DNA of 64,000 bases from Tunturibacter empetritectus (GCF_040358985.1 NZ_CP132932.1:1-64000), one strand, 5' to 3'. Positions 38,701-47,427 are shown, counted from the stretch's first letter. A program made the numbers and translations. Notes: generated by a model not told the origin, from the letters alone.

Positions 38701-38996
38701 ACAATGTTCAGCTAAAGATCAGAGACAACGGCAAGGGCATTGAAGAAAAGACCCTACAGTCCGGAAAGACCGGACACTTTGGGTTGGAGGGTATGCGGGA
38801 AAGAGCGGACCGTATTGGCGCCAAGCTTTTAGTGCGAACGGCACCCAACGATGGAACCGAGGTTACTCTGCTTGTTCCCGGCTCAGTGGTTTTCAAGACC
38901 TATAGACCTACAAAACGGTCGCAATTGTTGAAGCTGTTTGCCATCGGGCAGGATTCGACACAACATAACGGCTCGGGAGGAGGCGCTCACAACTGA
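35739..38996 (+). CDS. Propeller-sensor histidine kinase
   Basis: Up to 1085 residues. The start is uncertain: GTG 35739 overlaps the previous stop, while ATG 35799 or ATG 35865 would place the signal-like segment ITVALWCLILWGVRVAYG nearer the N-terminus. The propeller (GYIWVGTSYGLFRFDGVRF and later blades), Y_Y_Y (RYQLVGYDNAWTDSG), AWYQT, membrane span and kinase core are intact. His860 lies in ARDLHDTLLQT, N-box YEAINNACVHS, DNGKGI and GHFGLEGMRER. The NarL-type regulator at 39124 is 127 bp downstream on the same strand and is its likely partner. Coupling to a glycogen enzyme hints at a carbohydrate signal. Confidence 0.92.
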   Translation: MNLDLRLTLCLGTAGLITFRMNAKDQIRATAIDSGHTKCPDDMPGATGRRFDVRSQITVALWCLILWGVRVAYGLDPSRHISQYGHTAWRLGQNGLNSVPLSIAQTPDGYIWVGTSYGLFRFDGVRFTRWSPSSGEQLRSSYIFRLLGANDGSLYIGTDTGLSRLTHGHIYNYPETLQWPGPFFEDSQGSVWMGDFGNFTSASTLCRVGKEHLTCFGTKDGFDCMNGTSLMSEHAGSIWVGSKEGICHWQQDKQPVNFPLPYLSGPNMANNWVDALTSDGKGTLWSGIPIEGPGYGLLAFTGDRWQSYVTPELDGTSLPVTSLLCDRSSSLWIGTRSKGLYKMNAGKLDRFDTADGLSGNTINGIFQDREGNLWVVTDRGLDAFRDLPVVSYTTREGLSDDQAIAIAASDDGTVWVGTKGSLVLFRGQTFSTITPANGLPTSGVHYLFHDSRNQLWVAGGQQLYLYKDSHFVPVLDQNSADIGYVVYMTEDSKHKLWVSAQDRKTGKDSLLHIDATHVVERYRSLGAMGAQGLNAIASDQNGGLWAGGYKHGLFRFHDGNFERVAAGGFDGPVVEMAGDPDGAIWIVTKQEGMLRYKDNKARSLTSRSGLPCDSGFDIVNDHVGHHWLYMACGIVKIDDSELAHWWSDPAYYVQTTVFGLLEGAQPRRSETSPVATPDGRIWSVDRSAVQVIDPKHLPHNDTPPPVHIERIGVDHKEYPVGRDIRFPVSPHEVEIDYSALSFVVPEEVRFRYQLVGYDNAWTDSGTRRQAFYNDLGPGHNTFRVMACNNDGVWNQQGTTISFMIPPAWYQTAWFKFLCVIFAATLAYTLYQFRIRQYAAMLKARFDERIEERTRLARDLHDTLLQTIQGSKMVADNALERPSDAAHMHKALDLVSTWLERATLEGRAALNSLRSSTVDTNDLAAAFRHAAEDCRIGSTIQVSHILTGTSSDMHPIVRDEIYRIGYEAINNACVHSGGSLVTVELTYNHNVQLKIRDNGKGIEEKTLQSGKTGHFGLEGMRERADRIGAKLLVRTAPNDGTEVTLLVPGSVVFKTYRPTKRSQLLKLFAIGQDSTQHNGSGGGAHN

Positions 38997-39123
38997 GCAT
39001 CGAACCACCAAGGGTCAGAGTGGTCTCGATGAAATGTTGCTCTAACGTCTGACCTCATCCACATATTCACGATTCATTTCCGAGTCATGGCACGCGCCAT
39101 AACTCTAAAAGGGAGCAAACCCA

Positions 39124-39753
39124 ATGCAGTCATCCGACCCAATCCGCATCATGCTGGTCGAGGATCATCCACTCTTCCGACAGGGGTTGAACATAATTAT
39201 CGCATCGAAATCAGATATGCAGGTGGTAGCGCAGGCGGGGACATCCTTGGAGGCAGTCGAAGAGTTCCGCCGTCATAAGCCTGATATCACGCTAATGGAC
39301 CAACGTCTTCCGGGACAGACCGGAACAAGCGCTCTGGTGGCCATTCGAAAAGAGTTCGCCGCCGCTCGCGTGATCATGTTGACCACGTCGGAAGGTGACG
39401 TCGAAATCAAGGGGGCCCTCTGTGCTGGGGCTTCAGCCTATGTATTGAAAAGCACACCATCGGAGGAGTTGTTTTCGATCATCCGGTCGGTGCATACCGG
39501 GCGCACGCATATTCCGACCGGTGTTGCCTGCCGTCTTGCGGAGCACTTGGGCCAAGAGAATCTCACAGAGCGTGAGATGGAAGTGCTCAGACTGATTCAG
39601 AGCGGCAATCGCAATAAGCAAATCGCCGAACAACTCTCTCTATCAGAAAACACAGTGAATTTTCACGTCAAGAATGTCATGGACAAGTTGCAGGCCAATG
39701 ACAGGGCACACGCCATCTCCATCGCTATTCGTAGAGGCATTCTGAACGTCTAG
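39124..39753 (+). CDS. NarL/FixJ-type response regulator
   Basis: 209 residues, ATG preceded by GGGAG. Receiver domain with MLVEDHP, phospho-acceptor Asp59 in LMDQRLPG and YVLKST; LuxR-type HTH with LTEREMEVLRLIQSGNRNK and SENTVNFHVKNVMDKLQ. It is nearly collinear with the regulator at 31050, including the C-terminal AIRRGILNV. It probably serves the propeller kinase just upstream. Given several orphan or broken kinases nearby, cross-talk is plausible. Confidence 0.94.
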   Translation: MQSSDPIRIMLVEDHPLFRQGLNIIIASKSDMQVVAQAGTSLEAVEEFRRHKPDITLMDQRLPGQTGTSALVAIRKEFAAARVIMLTTSEGDVEIKGALCAGASAYVLKSTPSEELFSIIRSVHTGRTHIPTGVACRLAEHLGQENLTEREMEVLRLIQSGNRNKQIAEQLSLSENTVNFHVKNVMDKLQANDRAHAISIAIRRGILNV

Positions 39754-40137
39754 ATCTATCGAAATGGTGACACTCCTAGCGAGACGGTGCTTCGGCGTCT
39801 TTCTTACGACTTTGGGTTATGACTTTCGCCCGTCACGGACTGCCACCCAACGCGCAGGGCTCGGGCATCTAGGACTCAAGATTTCACCTAAAGAAAACGA
39901 TAGGCCTCCTGCCGTAACGAATGCTAGTTCGCTCCCGCGCCAGAATCGGCACAATGACCATAGCTGATTTGGTTCGTACTTTCTTCAACTGTAGTGAGAG
40001 GAGAAAGCGCTATGTTCCGAAACGTGTAGCATTTGCTATAGCATCGTCCGTTACTGCAGTAGGTCACATTGGTTCGGGGACATGAGTCGCCGCGGTAGCA
40101 ACTGTGCAGCCGAAGCCTACTAAGACAGGAGCGAAAC
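39754..40137. other. Intergenic region before the NADH dehydrogenase gene
   Basis: 384 bp without a supported gene. It holds one dyad copy at 39887 and nothing else recognised. Confidence 0.5.
39887..39904. promoter_or_regulatory. Recurrent dyad element, copy 10 (weak)
   Basis: CCTAAA-GAAAAC-GATAGG, 233 bp before the NADH dehydrogenase start; further away than most copies. Confidence 0.35.
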
Positions 40138-41373
40138 GTGTCGCGCAAAACTAGAATCCTTATCCTTGGCGGAGGCTTCGCAGGCGTGGAGGTAGCTCGG
40201 GTTCTCGAGCGACTCCTAGAGACAAGAGAGGCGGAGATTCGCCTTGTGAGCAGAGACAACTTTTTGCTATTCACGCCCCTGTTGCATGAGGTCGCCGCTA
40301 GCGACCTGGATATTACGACCATCGTGAATCCCATTCGAAAGATGGTCCGTCGCACCGAATTTATTGCTGCAGACGTGAACTCGATCAACCTGATTGAACA
40401 GACCGTCACGATTGCACATGGAGTCGACCGGCATATTCACATTCTCGGCTATGACCATGTAGTGCTTGCGTTAGGCTCCGTTTCACACTTTCGTGGAATC
40501 ACCGGCTTGGAACAGAATGCAATGACCATGAAAACGCTGGAAGATGCCATCACACTGCGGAATCGAATGATCGCACACTTGGAAGAGGCCGATCCAGACT
40601 GTTCGGAGATTACGCGGGATGCGACGCTCACAATGGTTGTTGCGGGGGGTGGATTCGCTGGAGTAGAGACGGTTTCCGGGATTTACGACTTTATGGAATC
40701 AGCCGTGCAGACCTATCCAAATCTGTCTCCTTCGATGCTCCGGGTAATGCTCATCCATGGCGGATCGCATCTTCTTCCTGAACTCGGACCTGAACTTGGC
40801 AACTTCACCGGGGACAAGCTGGTCGCACGTGGCATCGAAGTCCTTCTAAACAGGAAACTGATCGCCTCCACTCCGAATGACGTCACCCTCGATGACGGGA
40901 GAGTAATCGCCACCAAGTTCGTCGTCTGGACGGGGGGAAATACTGCGCCAGCTCAACTTGCCCAACTCAGAACCGAATCAGAGGATGCAAGGGTGTTGAC
41001 GACCAGAACGATGCTGGTAGAAGGCCATCCAAATGTGTGGGCCTTGGGCGACTGCGCACGAATACCAGATAGCAATGGAAGATACTATCCACCGACAGCC
41101 CAGCATGCATTGCGACAGGCAAGAGTTCTTGCAGAAAACTTGGCGGCTTCCTTACATGGTCAAACCACAAGAGAGCTAAGTTTTAACACAATCGGCCAAA
41201 TGGCTTCGATTGGGAGACGGAGCGGAGTAGCCCAAATTCTAGGTTACAGGTTTTCCGGTTTTACGGCATGGTTCCTCTGGAGAACTGTATATCTCACCCA
41301 AACTCCCACGATGGGGGAAACGAATTCATGTTGCTTTGAACTGGTTTCTCGACCTTTTCTTTTCCAAAGATAG
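40138..41373 (+). CDS. ndh: Type II NADH dehydrogenase, frameshifted near the C-terminus
   Basis: GTG start with AGGAG. Two dinucleotide-binding motifs, ILGGGFAGVEVARVL near 10 and VVAGGGFAGVETV near 165, and ALGDCARIPD near 304 mark a flavoprotein that oxidises NADH and reduces quinone at the inner face of the membrane. The zero-frame ends LTQTPTMGETNSCCFELV and stops at 41373. From about 41300 the +1 frame reads KLPRWGKRIHVALNWFLDLF and stays open to TAA 41477-41479, which is the normal C-terminus. One extra C in the CCC run at 41297-41299 explains it. The lost part is the usual membrane-contact tail, so activity may be affected. Confidence 0.87.
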   Translation: MSRKTRILILGGGFAGVEVARVLERLLETREAEIRLVSRDNFLLFTPLLHEVAASDLDITTIVNPIRKMVRRTEFIAADVNSINLIEQTVTIAHGVDRHIHILGYDHVVLALGSVSHFRGITGLEQNAMTMKTLEDAITLRNRMIAHLEEADPDCSEITRDATLTMVVAGGGFAGVETVSGIYDFMESAVQTYPNLSPSMLRVMLIHGGSHLLPELGPELGNFTGDKLVARGIEVLLNRKLIASTPNDVTLDDGRVIATKFVVWTGGNTAPAQLAQLRTESEDARVLTTRTMLVEGHPNVWALGDCARIPDSNGRYYPPTAQHALRQARVLAENLAASLHGQTTRELSFNTIGQMASIGRRSGVAQILGYRFSGFTAWFLWRTVYLTQTPTMGETNSCCFELVSRPFLFQR

Positions 41374-41604
41374 CGTTCAGTTCATGTCCTTTCGAGCACC
41401 TGGTCAAGGCATTCCAGAGAAGGGATCTTCAGACACTCTAGAGAGTAGAGCCAGTGCTTCGAATTCTCAGGGCGTGTAAGACGCTATCGATGCTTAAAGC
41501 TGCAGCCAGTCCAGAATGTCCTGCACTGGCAATTCAATTTCGATGGGCACGTTACATTAAAAGAATTACGAGACCTAAGTCCGCCGACGACACGAGAGGA
41601 CACG

Positions 41605-43311
41605 ATGATGGCAAAGAATCGAAGAACACCACCTCAAGCTATTCAAGATGTCAGCTTCAAATACATCGGAAGCGCTACGCAGGGAACCGCGGCGCCGATG
41701 CTCTCTCAGGAGATGATTCAGCGTCTTAACGCCTATGGCGAGACTCAGACATTTGACTCAAGTCTGACACTATTCGAGAGAAGGTCTAGAAGTGGCGATA
41801 TGTTTGTGGTCATCGAGGGTCGGATTGATCTCTTTGAAGATAAGCCAGGACACCCCGTTGTGCCATTGGCGACCTTAACAAAGGGCCAATTCAGCGGCGA
41901 ATTGGATCTGCTTAGCGGACGGGATGGGCTGTTGAGTGGTCGAACCGCGAGGGGAAGCAGAATTCTCCGCATCGATGCACACTCACTGCATAATTTAATG
42001 CGCTCGGAGTTGGACATTGCAGACGTAATCGTCCGTGCATGGATCGAACGCCGTGCGAGTCTCATGCAGCGTTCCCATGGAGGCGTCATTGTGATTGGAC
42101 ACAGTCACGATGCAGAGACTATGCGGATGCGCCAGTTTTTGGTTCGCAATGGCTACCCCAACAAGCTCATCGAGGCCGAGTCGAATCCTACTGCCCAGTT
42201 GCTGCTCAATGGGCTTAACCTCGACCCATCGGAGATGCCGGTGGTTTTCCTGCCCGACCAGCGTGTCCTGAGGAATCCAAGCAACACAGTGTTAGCGGAC
42301 GAACTGGGAATAAGCAACGTATTTGAGGCCGAAGAGATCTTCGATGTTGCCATTGTGGGAGCTGGGCCAGCGGGCTTAGCGGCCGCAGTCTACGCCGCTT
42401 CAGAAGGGCTCACGACCGTTGTGCTGGAAGGCACTGCTCCCGGGGGGCAGGCAGGCACAAGTTCCAGGATCGAAAACTATCTCGGTTTCCCAACTGGCAT
42501 AACGGGACAGGAACTTGCTTCTCGTGCTGAGATTCAGGCACAGCGTTTCGGAGCGCGTCTTGAGGTCGCCCGAAATGTGGTTGGCCTAAGCAGTTCTCCC
42601 AAGCTGCATAGGCTCTGTCTTTCGGATGGTCGCATGGTGACCTCCCGTACCGTCGTGATTGCGACAGGAGCTCGATATCGCAAGCTACTGGTTCCTGGTT
42701 ATGAACGGTATGAGCTGACCAACATCCACTACGCTGCGACGCCAATCGAAACGACCCGCTGTATTGGCCAAGATTTAGTCGTGGTCGGCGGTGGCAACTC
42801 AGCTGGGCAAGCTGCACTGCATCTGTCTAAGGACGCAGGTTGCACGCACCTAGTCGTGCGTGGAATGACACTTGAAGCAACGATGTCGGACTATCTAGTA
42901 CAGCGTATTGTGTGTTCCCCCAAGATCAAACTGCATCTCCATTCCGAAATCGATGCCATCCTGGGTGGCGACCAACTGCACTCTGTTCAAGTGCGAGACC
43001 GTTCGTCGGGAGGAAGAAGTGTCTTCAAGGTCGCTAATATTTTTGTCATGATCGGTGCACATCCTAATACGAGCTGGCTCAAGGAGCATCTTGACCTCGA
43101 TCATAATGGCTTTATTGAGACAGGCCGAGCTGAATGGAAAATGCAGTCGCGTTTCGCTACGAGTAGACCAGGGATCTTCGCGATCGGCGATGTCAGAGCC
43201 GGGTCTGTGAAACGCGTTGCCTCCGCCGTAGGTGAGGGGTCGGTGGTCATTTCGGATGTACATCATTACTTGGAGAAGCTAAGAGTTGCAGGCTGTGTGT
43301 CGGCTTATTAA
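41605..43311 (+). CDS. cNMP-binding-domain thioredoxin-reductase-like flavoprotein
   Basis: 568 residues. A cyclic-nucleotide-binding-type beta-roll at about 40-150 (GDMFVVIEGRIDLFED, GQFSGELDLLSG). A thioredoxin/glutaredoxin-fold-like linker at 155-235. A thioredoxin-reductase-like FAD/NAD(P) module from 245, with VGAGPAGLAAAVYAASEGL near 250 and VVGGGNSAGQAALHLS near 392. The redox CxxC of true thioredoxin reductase is replaced by HYAATPIETTRC, so it is not a classical TrxR; this is usual for the subgroup. Cytoplasmic redox role of unknown substrate, perhaps gated by a nucleotide. Confidence 0.88.
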   Translation: MMAKNRRTPPQAIQDVSFKYIGSATQGTAAPMLSQEMIQRLNAYGETQTFDSSLTLFERRSRSGDMFVVIEGRIDLFEDKPGHPVVPLATLTKGQFSGELDLLSGRDGLLSGRTARGSRILRIDAHSLHNLMRSELDIADVIVRAWIERRASLMQRSHGGVIVIGHSHDAETMRMRQFLVRNGYPNKLIEAESNPTAQLLLNGLNLDPSEMPVVFLPDQRVLRNPSNTVLADELGISNVFEAEEIFDVAIVGAGPAGLAAAVYAASEGLTTVVLEGTAPGGQAGTSSRIENYLGFPTGITGQELASRAEIQAQRFGARLEVARNVVGLSSSPKLHRLCLSDGRMVTSRTVVIATGARYRKLLVPGYERYELTNIHYAATPIETTRCIGQDLVVVGGGNSAGQAALHLSKDAGCTHLVVRGMTLEATMSDYLVQRIVCSPKIKLHLHSEIDAILGGDQLHSVQVRDRSSGGRSVFKVANIFVMIGAHPNTSWLKEHLDLDHNGFIETGRAEWKMQSRFATSRPGIFAIGDVRAGSVKRVASAVGEGSVVISDVHHYLEKLRVAGCVSAY

Positions 43312-43684
43312 TGGCCCATGATATTCGTCCTCTTCTTGCGCCTTGCCTACGCATATCAAGAGTTGATAACGCCCGGCTGGAACAACTCGACTCTGACTGG
43401 ATATGTACTCAGTGTCGTCGTCTCTGAAGCTTCCACTGTAAAAACCTACAGACTCACAACTCAAGATTCGATGGTCTCGCCGACGTGCACACGAGTAAGT
43501 TCAAGACAAGTGGCTTAGTTAGGGTGATGCGTGTCAACTGCTGGAATAGTTCTGTCATGAAGGTATTGATCACGAAGCATTCTGAGCTTTGTAGGCGAGA
43601 TCGCCTACATGCAATCAGGGGGCACCAGGATCATTTTGCTTCAATTATTGCCAGCTTAATGCAAAACGACAAACGGAGGCACGC
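43312..43684. other. Intergenic stretch
   Basis: 373 bp with one dyad copy (43435) and no supported gene. It leads into the NiCoT relic. Confidence 0.45.
43435..43452. promoter_or_regulatory. Recurrent dyad element, copy 11
   Basis: ACTGTA-AAAACC-TACAGA; the core CTGT-N8-ACAG is perfect. It is about 230 bp before the NiCoT relic. Confidence 0.35.
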
Positions 43685-44013
43685 ATGAAGCAAATTCTTG
43701 CAGATAGTTCAGATGCTGGGAGCATATGGCTGGGCTTTCGTGAAGCTAATTCGAAAGCTTTATTATAACCTCATGATACGTTCTCATATCTGTTGTGGTT
43801 TGCCTTTGCGGTTGGAGGGATGGAAGCTCTTGGTTGCTGGCGGGAGAGTTCCAACTCACGGGTGTCTTCTGGAGATTCGTGACGGAACTCAATGGGAAAC
43901 TTTGGCACTTTTGGCTAGTGCATCGTCTTGTTCGCTGTGAGTTGGATCGCTTCTATCGGATTTACAAATGGCGCAGGTTCGACAGTCTTGATTTGGAAGC
44001 CAAAGACATCTAG
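43685..44013 (+). pseudogene. C-terminal relic of a NiCoT nickel/cobalt transporter
   Basis: Pieces of the C-terminal third of a HoxN/NixA-type permease appear in order but in different frames: MLGAYGWAFVKLIRKLYYNL (from about 43712), LLWFAFAVGGMEALG, FQLTGVFWRFVTELNG, NFGTFG-stop-CIVLFAVSWIASIG, and finally IYKWRRFDSLDLEAKDI ending at 44013. At least three frame changes and one in-frame TAG are needed. The N-terminal two thirds, including the metal motif of the family, are gone. GGAGG precedes the ATG at 43685, but that frame closes after 27 codons. Once an inner-membrane Ni/Co importer; now surely non-functional. Confidence 0.8.
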
Positions 44014-44027
44014 CCCACACCAAAGAA

Positions 44028-44969
44028 TCACTTTTTGATAGCGACGACAGGGGGTCGTATACCCTGCGAACGAAGGGCATCGTCGATTATTTGAAAAAGA
44101 AACGTTACTGGCACTGCACCTTCTATTTTCGCTCCATTGATGAATAGCGTTGGAGTCCTTATGACTCCCAAATCTTCCGCTTCCAGCTGTGATTGTTTGA
44201 TAGAACCAGCGTCTTGCTTTGAGACGCAAGCGTTGACCGCGGTCACGTCGAGATGACTGCGCTCCGCAATTCTTAAAACGATCGCATCAATGCCTTCGTT
44301 GGCCTTAGCTAAGGTTCGCTCCTGGCCGCCTAGTTCACTCGATACTTTATGGATCTGGTCGACTGCTTCCCAATATGCAGTCGAGTTGTACTTCGCTAGG
44401 CAATTCGTATCAACTGCTGCTCTGACTGCCCATGGATGGCCTTCGGAAGGCATGTCTCGATACACGACATGGACTTGCTCTCCGTATCGGTCAAGGAGAG
44501 CAGGAAAAAGTGTCTGATTAAGTCGTGCGCAAAACGGGCACTCCAAATCATCGAAAATGACGATTCGCACAGGTGCCGTCGAAGGGCCACCTCGTCTTGG
44601 GCGCGTTTCATCAGCGAGCGACGTAAGCGCGGTGGATGGCACCTCCAATTCACGGAACTGAGCCATCTTTGTGCCGTCTTTTGAAAGGAGCAAATCGACG
44701 GGCTTTGAATGGATGCCATTGGCGATGTAGGAAACCTCAACTTGATCATAGCCGGGCACCAGACTTGCCACTCGTGGACCAACCTCTACCGTGGACTCGG
44801 GAGGCAATTCTGCATGAGAACGAAAAATAACTTCTATTCTCCACTTCAGCTCAGGCGAAAGTGGTTGATTTGGTGGACCTGTTATCTCTCCAGCCTGGCT
44901 TATGTTCGCGCTGCCTAGTGTCAAACATAAAAATAGCGTGCAACGGAAAACTGCGAACGAAATCGACAT
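44028..44969 (-). CDS. DsbA/thioredoxin-fold secreted oxidoreductase
   Basis: 313 residues from ATG 44969, which gives the signal peptide MSISFAVFRCTLFLCLTL; the frame runs on to 45032. The first 120 residues are an uncharacterised periplasmic part. A DsbA-like thioredoxin fold follows from about 132, with the active site ECPFC (Cys144/Cys147) and the cis-Pro loop VIRTPTLFING. It would form, isomerise or reduce disulfides in periplasmic proteins. A dyad element lies 40 bp upstream. It is on the opposite strand to its neighbours. Confidence 0.88.
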   Translation of the reverse strand: MSISFAVFRCTLFLCLTLGSANISQAGEITGPPNQPLSPELKWRIEVIFRSHAELPPESTVEVGPRVASLVPGYDQVEVSYIANGIHSKPVDLLLSKDGTKMAQFRELEVPSTALTSLADETRPRRGGPSTAPVRIVIFDDLECPFCARLNQTLFPALLDRYGEQVHVVYRDMPSEGHPWAVRAAVDTNCLAKYNSTAYWEAVDQIHKVSSELGGQERTLAKANEGIDAIVLRIAERSHLDVTAVNACVSKQDAGSIKQSQLEAEDLGVIRTPTLFINGAKIEGAVPVTFLFQIIDDALRSQGIRPPVVAIKK

Positions 44970-45009
44970 TACTTCAATTTTCCCACGCCAGACTCCAATG
45001 TGATGCTCA

Positions 45010-45027
45010 CCTAGAGAAAGATACAGG
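45010..45027. promoter_or_regulatory. Recurrent dyad element, copy 12
   Basis: CCTAGA-GAAAGA-TACAGG, only 40 bp before the DsbA-like start, closer than other copies. This favours the ATG at 44969 over upstream starts. Confidence 0.4.
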
Positions 45028-45269
45028 GCCACTGCTGTTGCACGGGATGGCTCTCTAAAATCGCGATTCAGAGAGCATCAAGGTACCGAAGCGGTACGCT
45101 CGCATCTCTACGGCAAGAGGCTTCTTAAGAATGCCCGGCACGGCACTGACCAAGTGTATGCAAACAGGTAGAGCGGTGATGTGAACGATCAATATGACTC
45201 GTTGATTGCAGTCAACTCTGTCATTCTCGATATAAAGAGAATGGCTGAACACGAAGAAAGGTCATTAAA

Positions 45270-45404
45270 ATGGACAGTAAATCGACCCTGCTGTTGCTGA
45301 CGCTCTGTGCGCCCGCCGTTGTTCTCGCACAAACGCCTTCCGAAGCTACTGCTCTCAGTAAATTTGAGGTGCGGGAAAACCATCGTCCTGTGTATAAACA
45401 CTGA
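45270..45404 (+). CDS. Short secreted peptide or truncated exported protein
   Basis: 44 codons: signal peptide MDSKSTLLLLTLCAPAVVLA followed by QTPSEATALSKFEVRENHRP and a stop soon after. GAAAGG lies 8 bp before the ATG. The stop comes soon after the predicted cleavage site, so this may be the head of a larger exported protein cut off by mutation; the next 250 bp hold no recognisable continuation in any plus frame. The remaining 45033-45736 sequence shows nothing else. Confidence 0.35.
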   Translation: MDSKSTLLLLTLCAPAVVLAQTPSEATALSKFEVRENHRPVYKH

Positions 45405-45736
45405 TGCACCCTCGAAGTTCGAATCAAGCGATCACGTATTTGTTCAGAGCGTAGTAGCGGTGGACTTTACATATCGCAAGGTGAACGTCACATTGCGATA
45501 TGTTGCTGCCTGGATTCAAGCGGCCAATCAGTCTATTTACATCTTGAACCAATGCATCGAACTTATTTTTCGCACGGGCGATGGGCATCAACTATGCGTC
45601 GAAACTCCGCAACGCAGCCGGCAGCCCAGGCTAAAGGCCACTTAGCCAACATCGATTGATAATCTCATTCGCTTGTCGGCAATGTCCAAGCTGCAGAAAT
45701 AGCCTAACCATACGGACAAGAATACGAGGAAGTAGA

Positions 45737-47371
45737 ATGTTTTTTCGACGAGCGTCGATAGCCTGGATATTAGCGGGTTTGTGTATATCTGCGGGGGCTC
45801 AGCATGTGATGGTGGGGCCTAAGATTCTCCCAGAGAATCCCCCGAATGATACACATCTGACAACCCCAATCCTAAACTTGGGTGATGGAGGTGTCGAAGT
45901 GGAAAGGGCTTCTTTCGCTGCGCGCATCGCATTCGAAAACGGGATACGCCTCGATAACTCTTTTTCTCAAGAAGAGGCGATTCGCGCCTTTATGCTTGCC
46001 GAACACTTAGATCCGGGTTGCGCTATGTGCTATTGGGGAGAAGCGTCGGCACTTGCTCCGACCATCAATTACACAATTGCTTCAAGTGAAGCGGCGAGAG
46101 CAGTCGAAGCTCTATCGCATGCTCAGGCGCTCGCCATCAGCCTATCTCCAAAGGCCAATGCAATCATTACTGCAGAACAGCAACGATATGTGATGCGCGA
46201 CAGATCATGGACTGTCGATGGCGAAGCAGGGGCAAAAGCTGCTGATGCTTTGGCGGATATTTTTCCCATAGATGACTTCCTTCAGGTGAGCGCCGCAAAT
46301 GCAGAGATGATTGCAGCGGAGAACGGTGTCCCAGGCTCCGCGTCTGCGAAAGACCCACATTTAGTGAAGGCGCAGGCGCATCTTGAAACCGTGCTGCATC
46401 GCAATCCCACATATACACCCGCGATCCACTTCTATCTGCACTTGACGGAATGGCAAGATCGGCCTGCCGCGTCTCTGCAGTATGCGAATCGACTTGCGTC
46501 GCTCGCCCCAGCATCGGGGCATATGCTCCATATGTCGAGTCACATCGACTACCGCACGGGCGAGTACGAAGCTGCGGCGCAAGCCAACATGGCCGCAGTC
46601 TTGGCGGATATAGGCTACGTGGAAAAAATGCAGCCCCCCGGGGGAATGGCGTCCATCCCAATGCACCTACACAACCTCCTGTTCGGACTTGTATCGTCAC
46701 TCATCAGTGGCGATAAGAATTTGGCATTAAGCTTCGCAGATGAAATGCAGCGATCCTCTCCGCCTCAGAGCTTGGCCTTCGCGGAGTCCTATCTTGCCTT
46801 CGGTCGATTTCTTCCTGTAGAGGATGTTCTGAACCTGAAAGCTCCTGATACCTCTCTGGCAAATGGGTTTTATCACTTCGCACGTGGAGAGGCGATGATT
46901 CGTCGCAACGACGGTATCGCCGCGGGTCACGAGGCTGCACTGATTGAAGACGTACATAAGACCGGCTCGTTTGAGCATACTGATCCGAAGATTGTCGCTA
47001 TGCTGACGGTCGCCCGTGAAACGCTAAACGGTCAAGCTGCAATAGTCCAGAAAGACTATGTGAGTGCAGTGAAAGAGTACACTGCGGCAGCAAGCTTTGC
47101 GGAAGAGAACGATGGCTATCGCGATCCACCGATCTGGCCTTGGCCGCCGCGCCGAAGTCTTGGTGAAGCGCTTTTGCTTCAAGGGCATCTTCGCGAAGCC
47201 CGTAAGGAGATTGAAACAACACTTCTTGCCATGCCAAACGATCCTGTTAGCCTTCGTGTACTGGCAGAGATTGCCGGTCAGTTGCTAGATCCCCAATCCG
47301 CTGGCATTCAAGAGCACGCCGCAAAGGTCTGGTTTGGGTCATCCGATTTGTTGCAGCCTGGGATGATCTGA
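45737..47371 (+). CDS. Secreted TPR-repeat protein
   Basis: 544 residues from ATG 45737 (AGGAAG before it; the frame extends to 45656). Signal peptide MFFRRASIAWILAGLCISAG, then helical repeats: FENGIRLDNSFSQEEAIRAF, HLDPGCAMCYWGEA, later SYLAFGRFLPVEDVL and a C-terminal repeat with GEALLLQGHLREARKEIE. It belongs to the group of periplasmic or surface tetratricopeptide proteins common in this phylum. Probably a scaffold; no catalytic motif was seen. A GH13 relic follows 3'. Confidence 0.8.
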   Translation: MFFRRASIAWILAGLCISAGAQHVMVGPKILPENPPNDTHLTTPILNLGDGGVEVERASFAARIAFENGIRLDNSFSQEEAIRAFMLAEHLDPGCAMCYWGEASALAPTINYTIASSEAARAVEALSHAQALAISLSPKANAIITAEQQRYVMRDRSWTVDGEAGAKAADALADIFPIDDFLQVSAANAEMIAAENGVPGSASAKDPHLVKAQAHLETVLHRNPTYTPAIHFYLHLTEWQDRPAASLQYANRLASLAPASGHMLHMSSHIDYRTGEYEAAAQANMAAVLADIGYVEKMQPPGGMASIPMHLHNLLFGLVSSLISGDKNLALSFADEMQRSSPPQSLAFAESYLAFGRFLPVEDVLNLKAPDTSLANGFYHFARGEAMIRRNDGIAAGHEAALIEDVHKTGSFEHTDPKIVAMLTVARETLNGQAAIVQKDYVSAVKEYTAAASFAEENDGYRDPPIWPWPPRRSLGEALLLQGHLREARKEIETTLLAMPNDPVSLRVLAEIAGQLLDPQSAGIQEHAAKVWFGSSDLLQPGMI

Positions 47372-47427
47372 GCCTAATCAGCGTGGCCTACCAGAAAGAG
47401 GATCAAGAGGATCGGTCTCTCGTCTCC

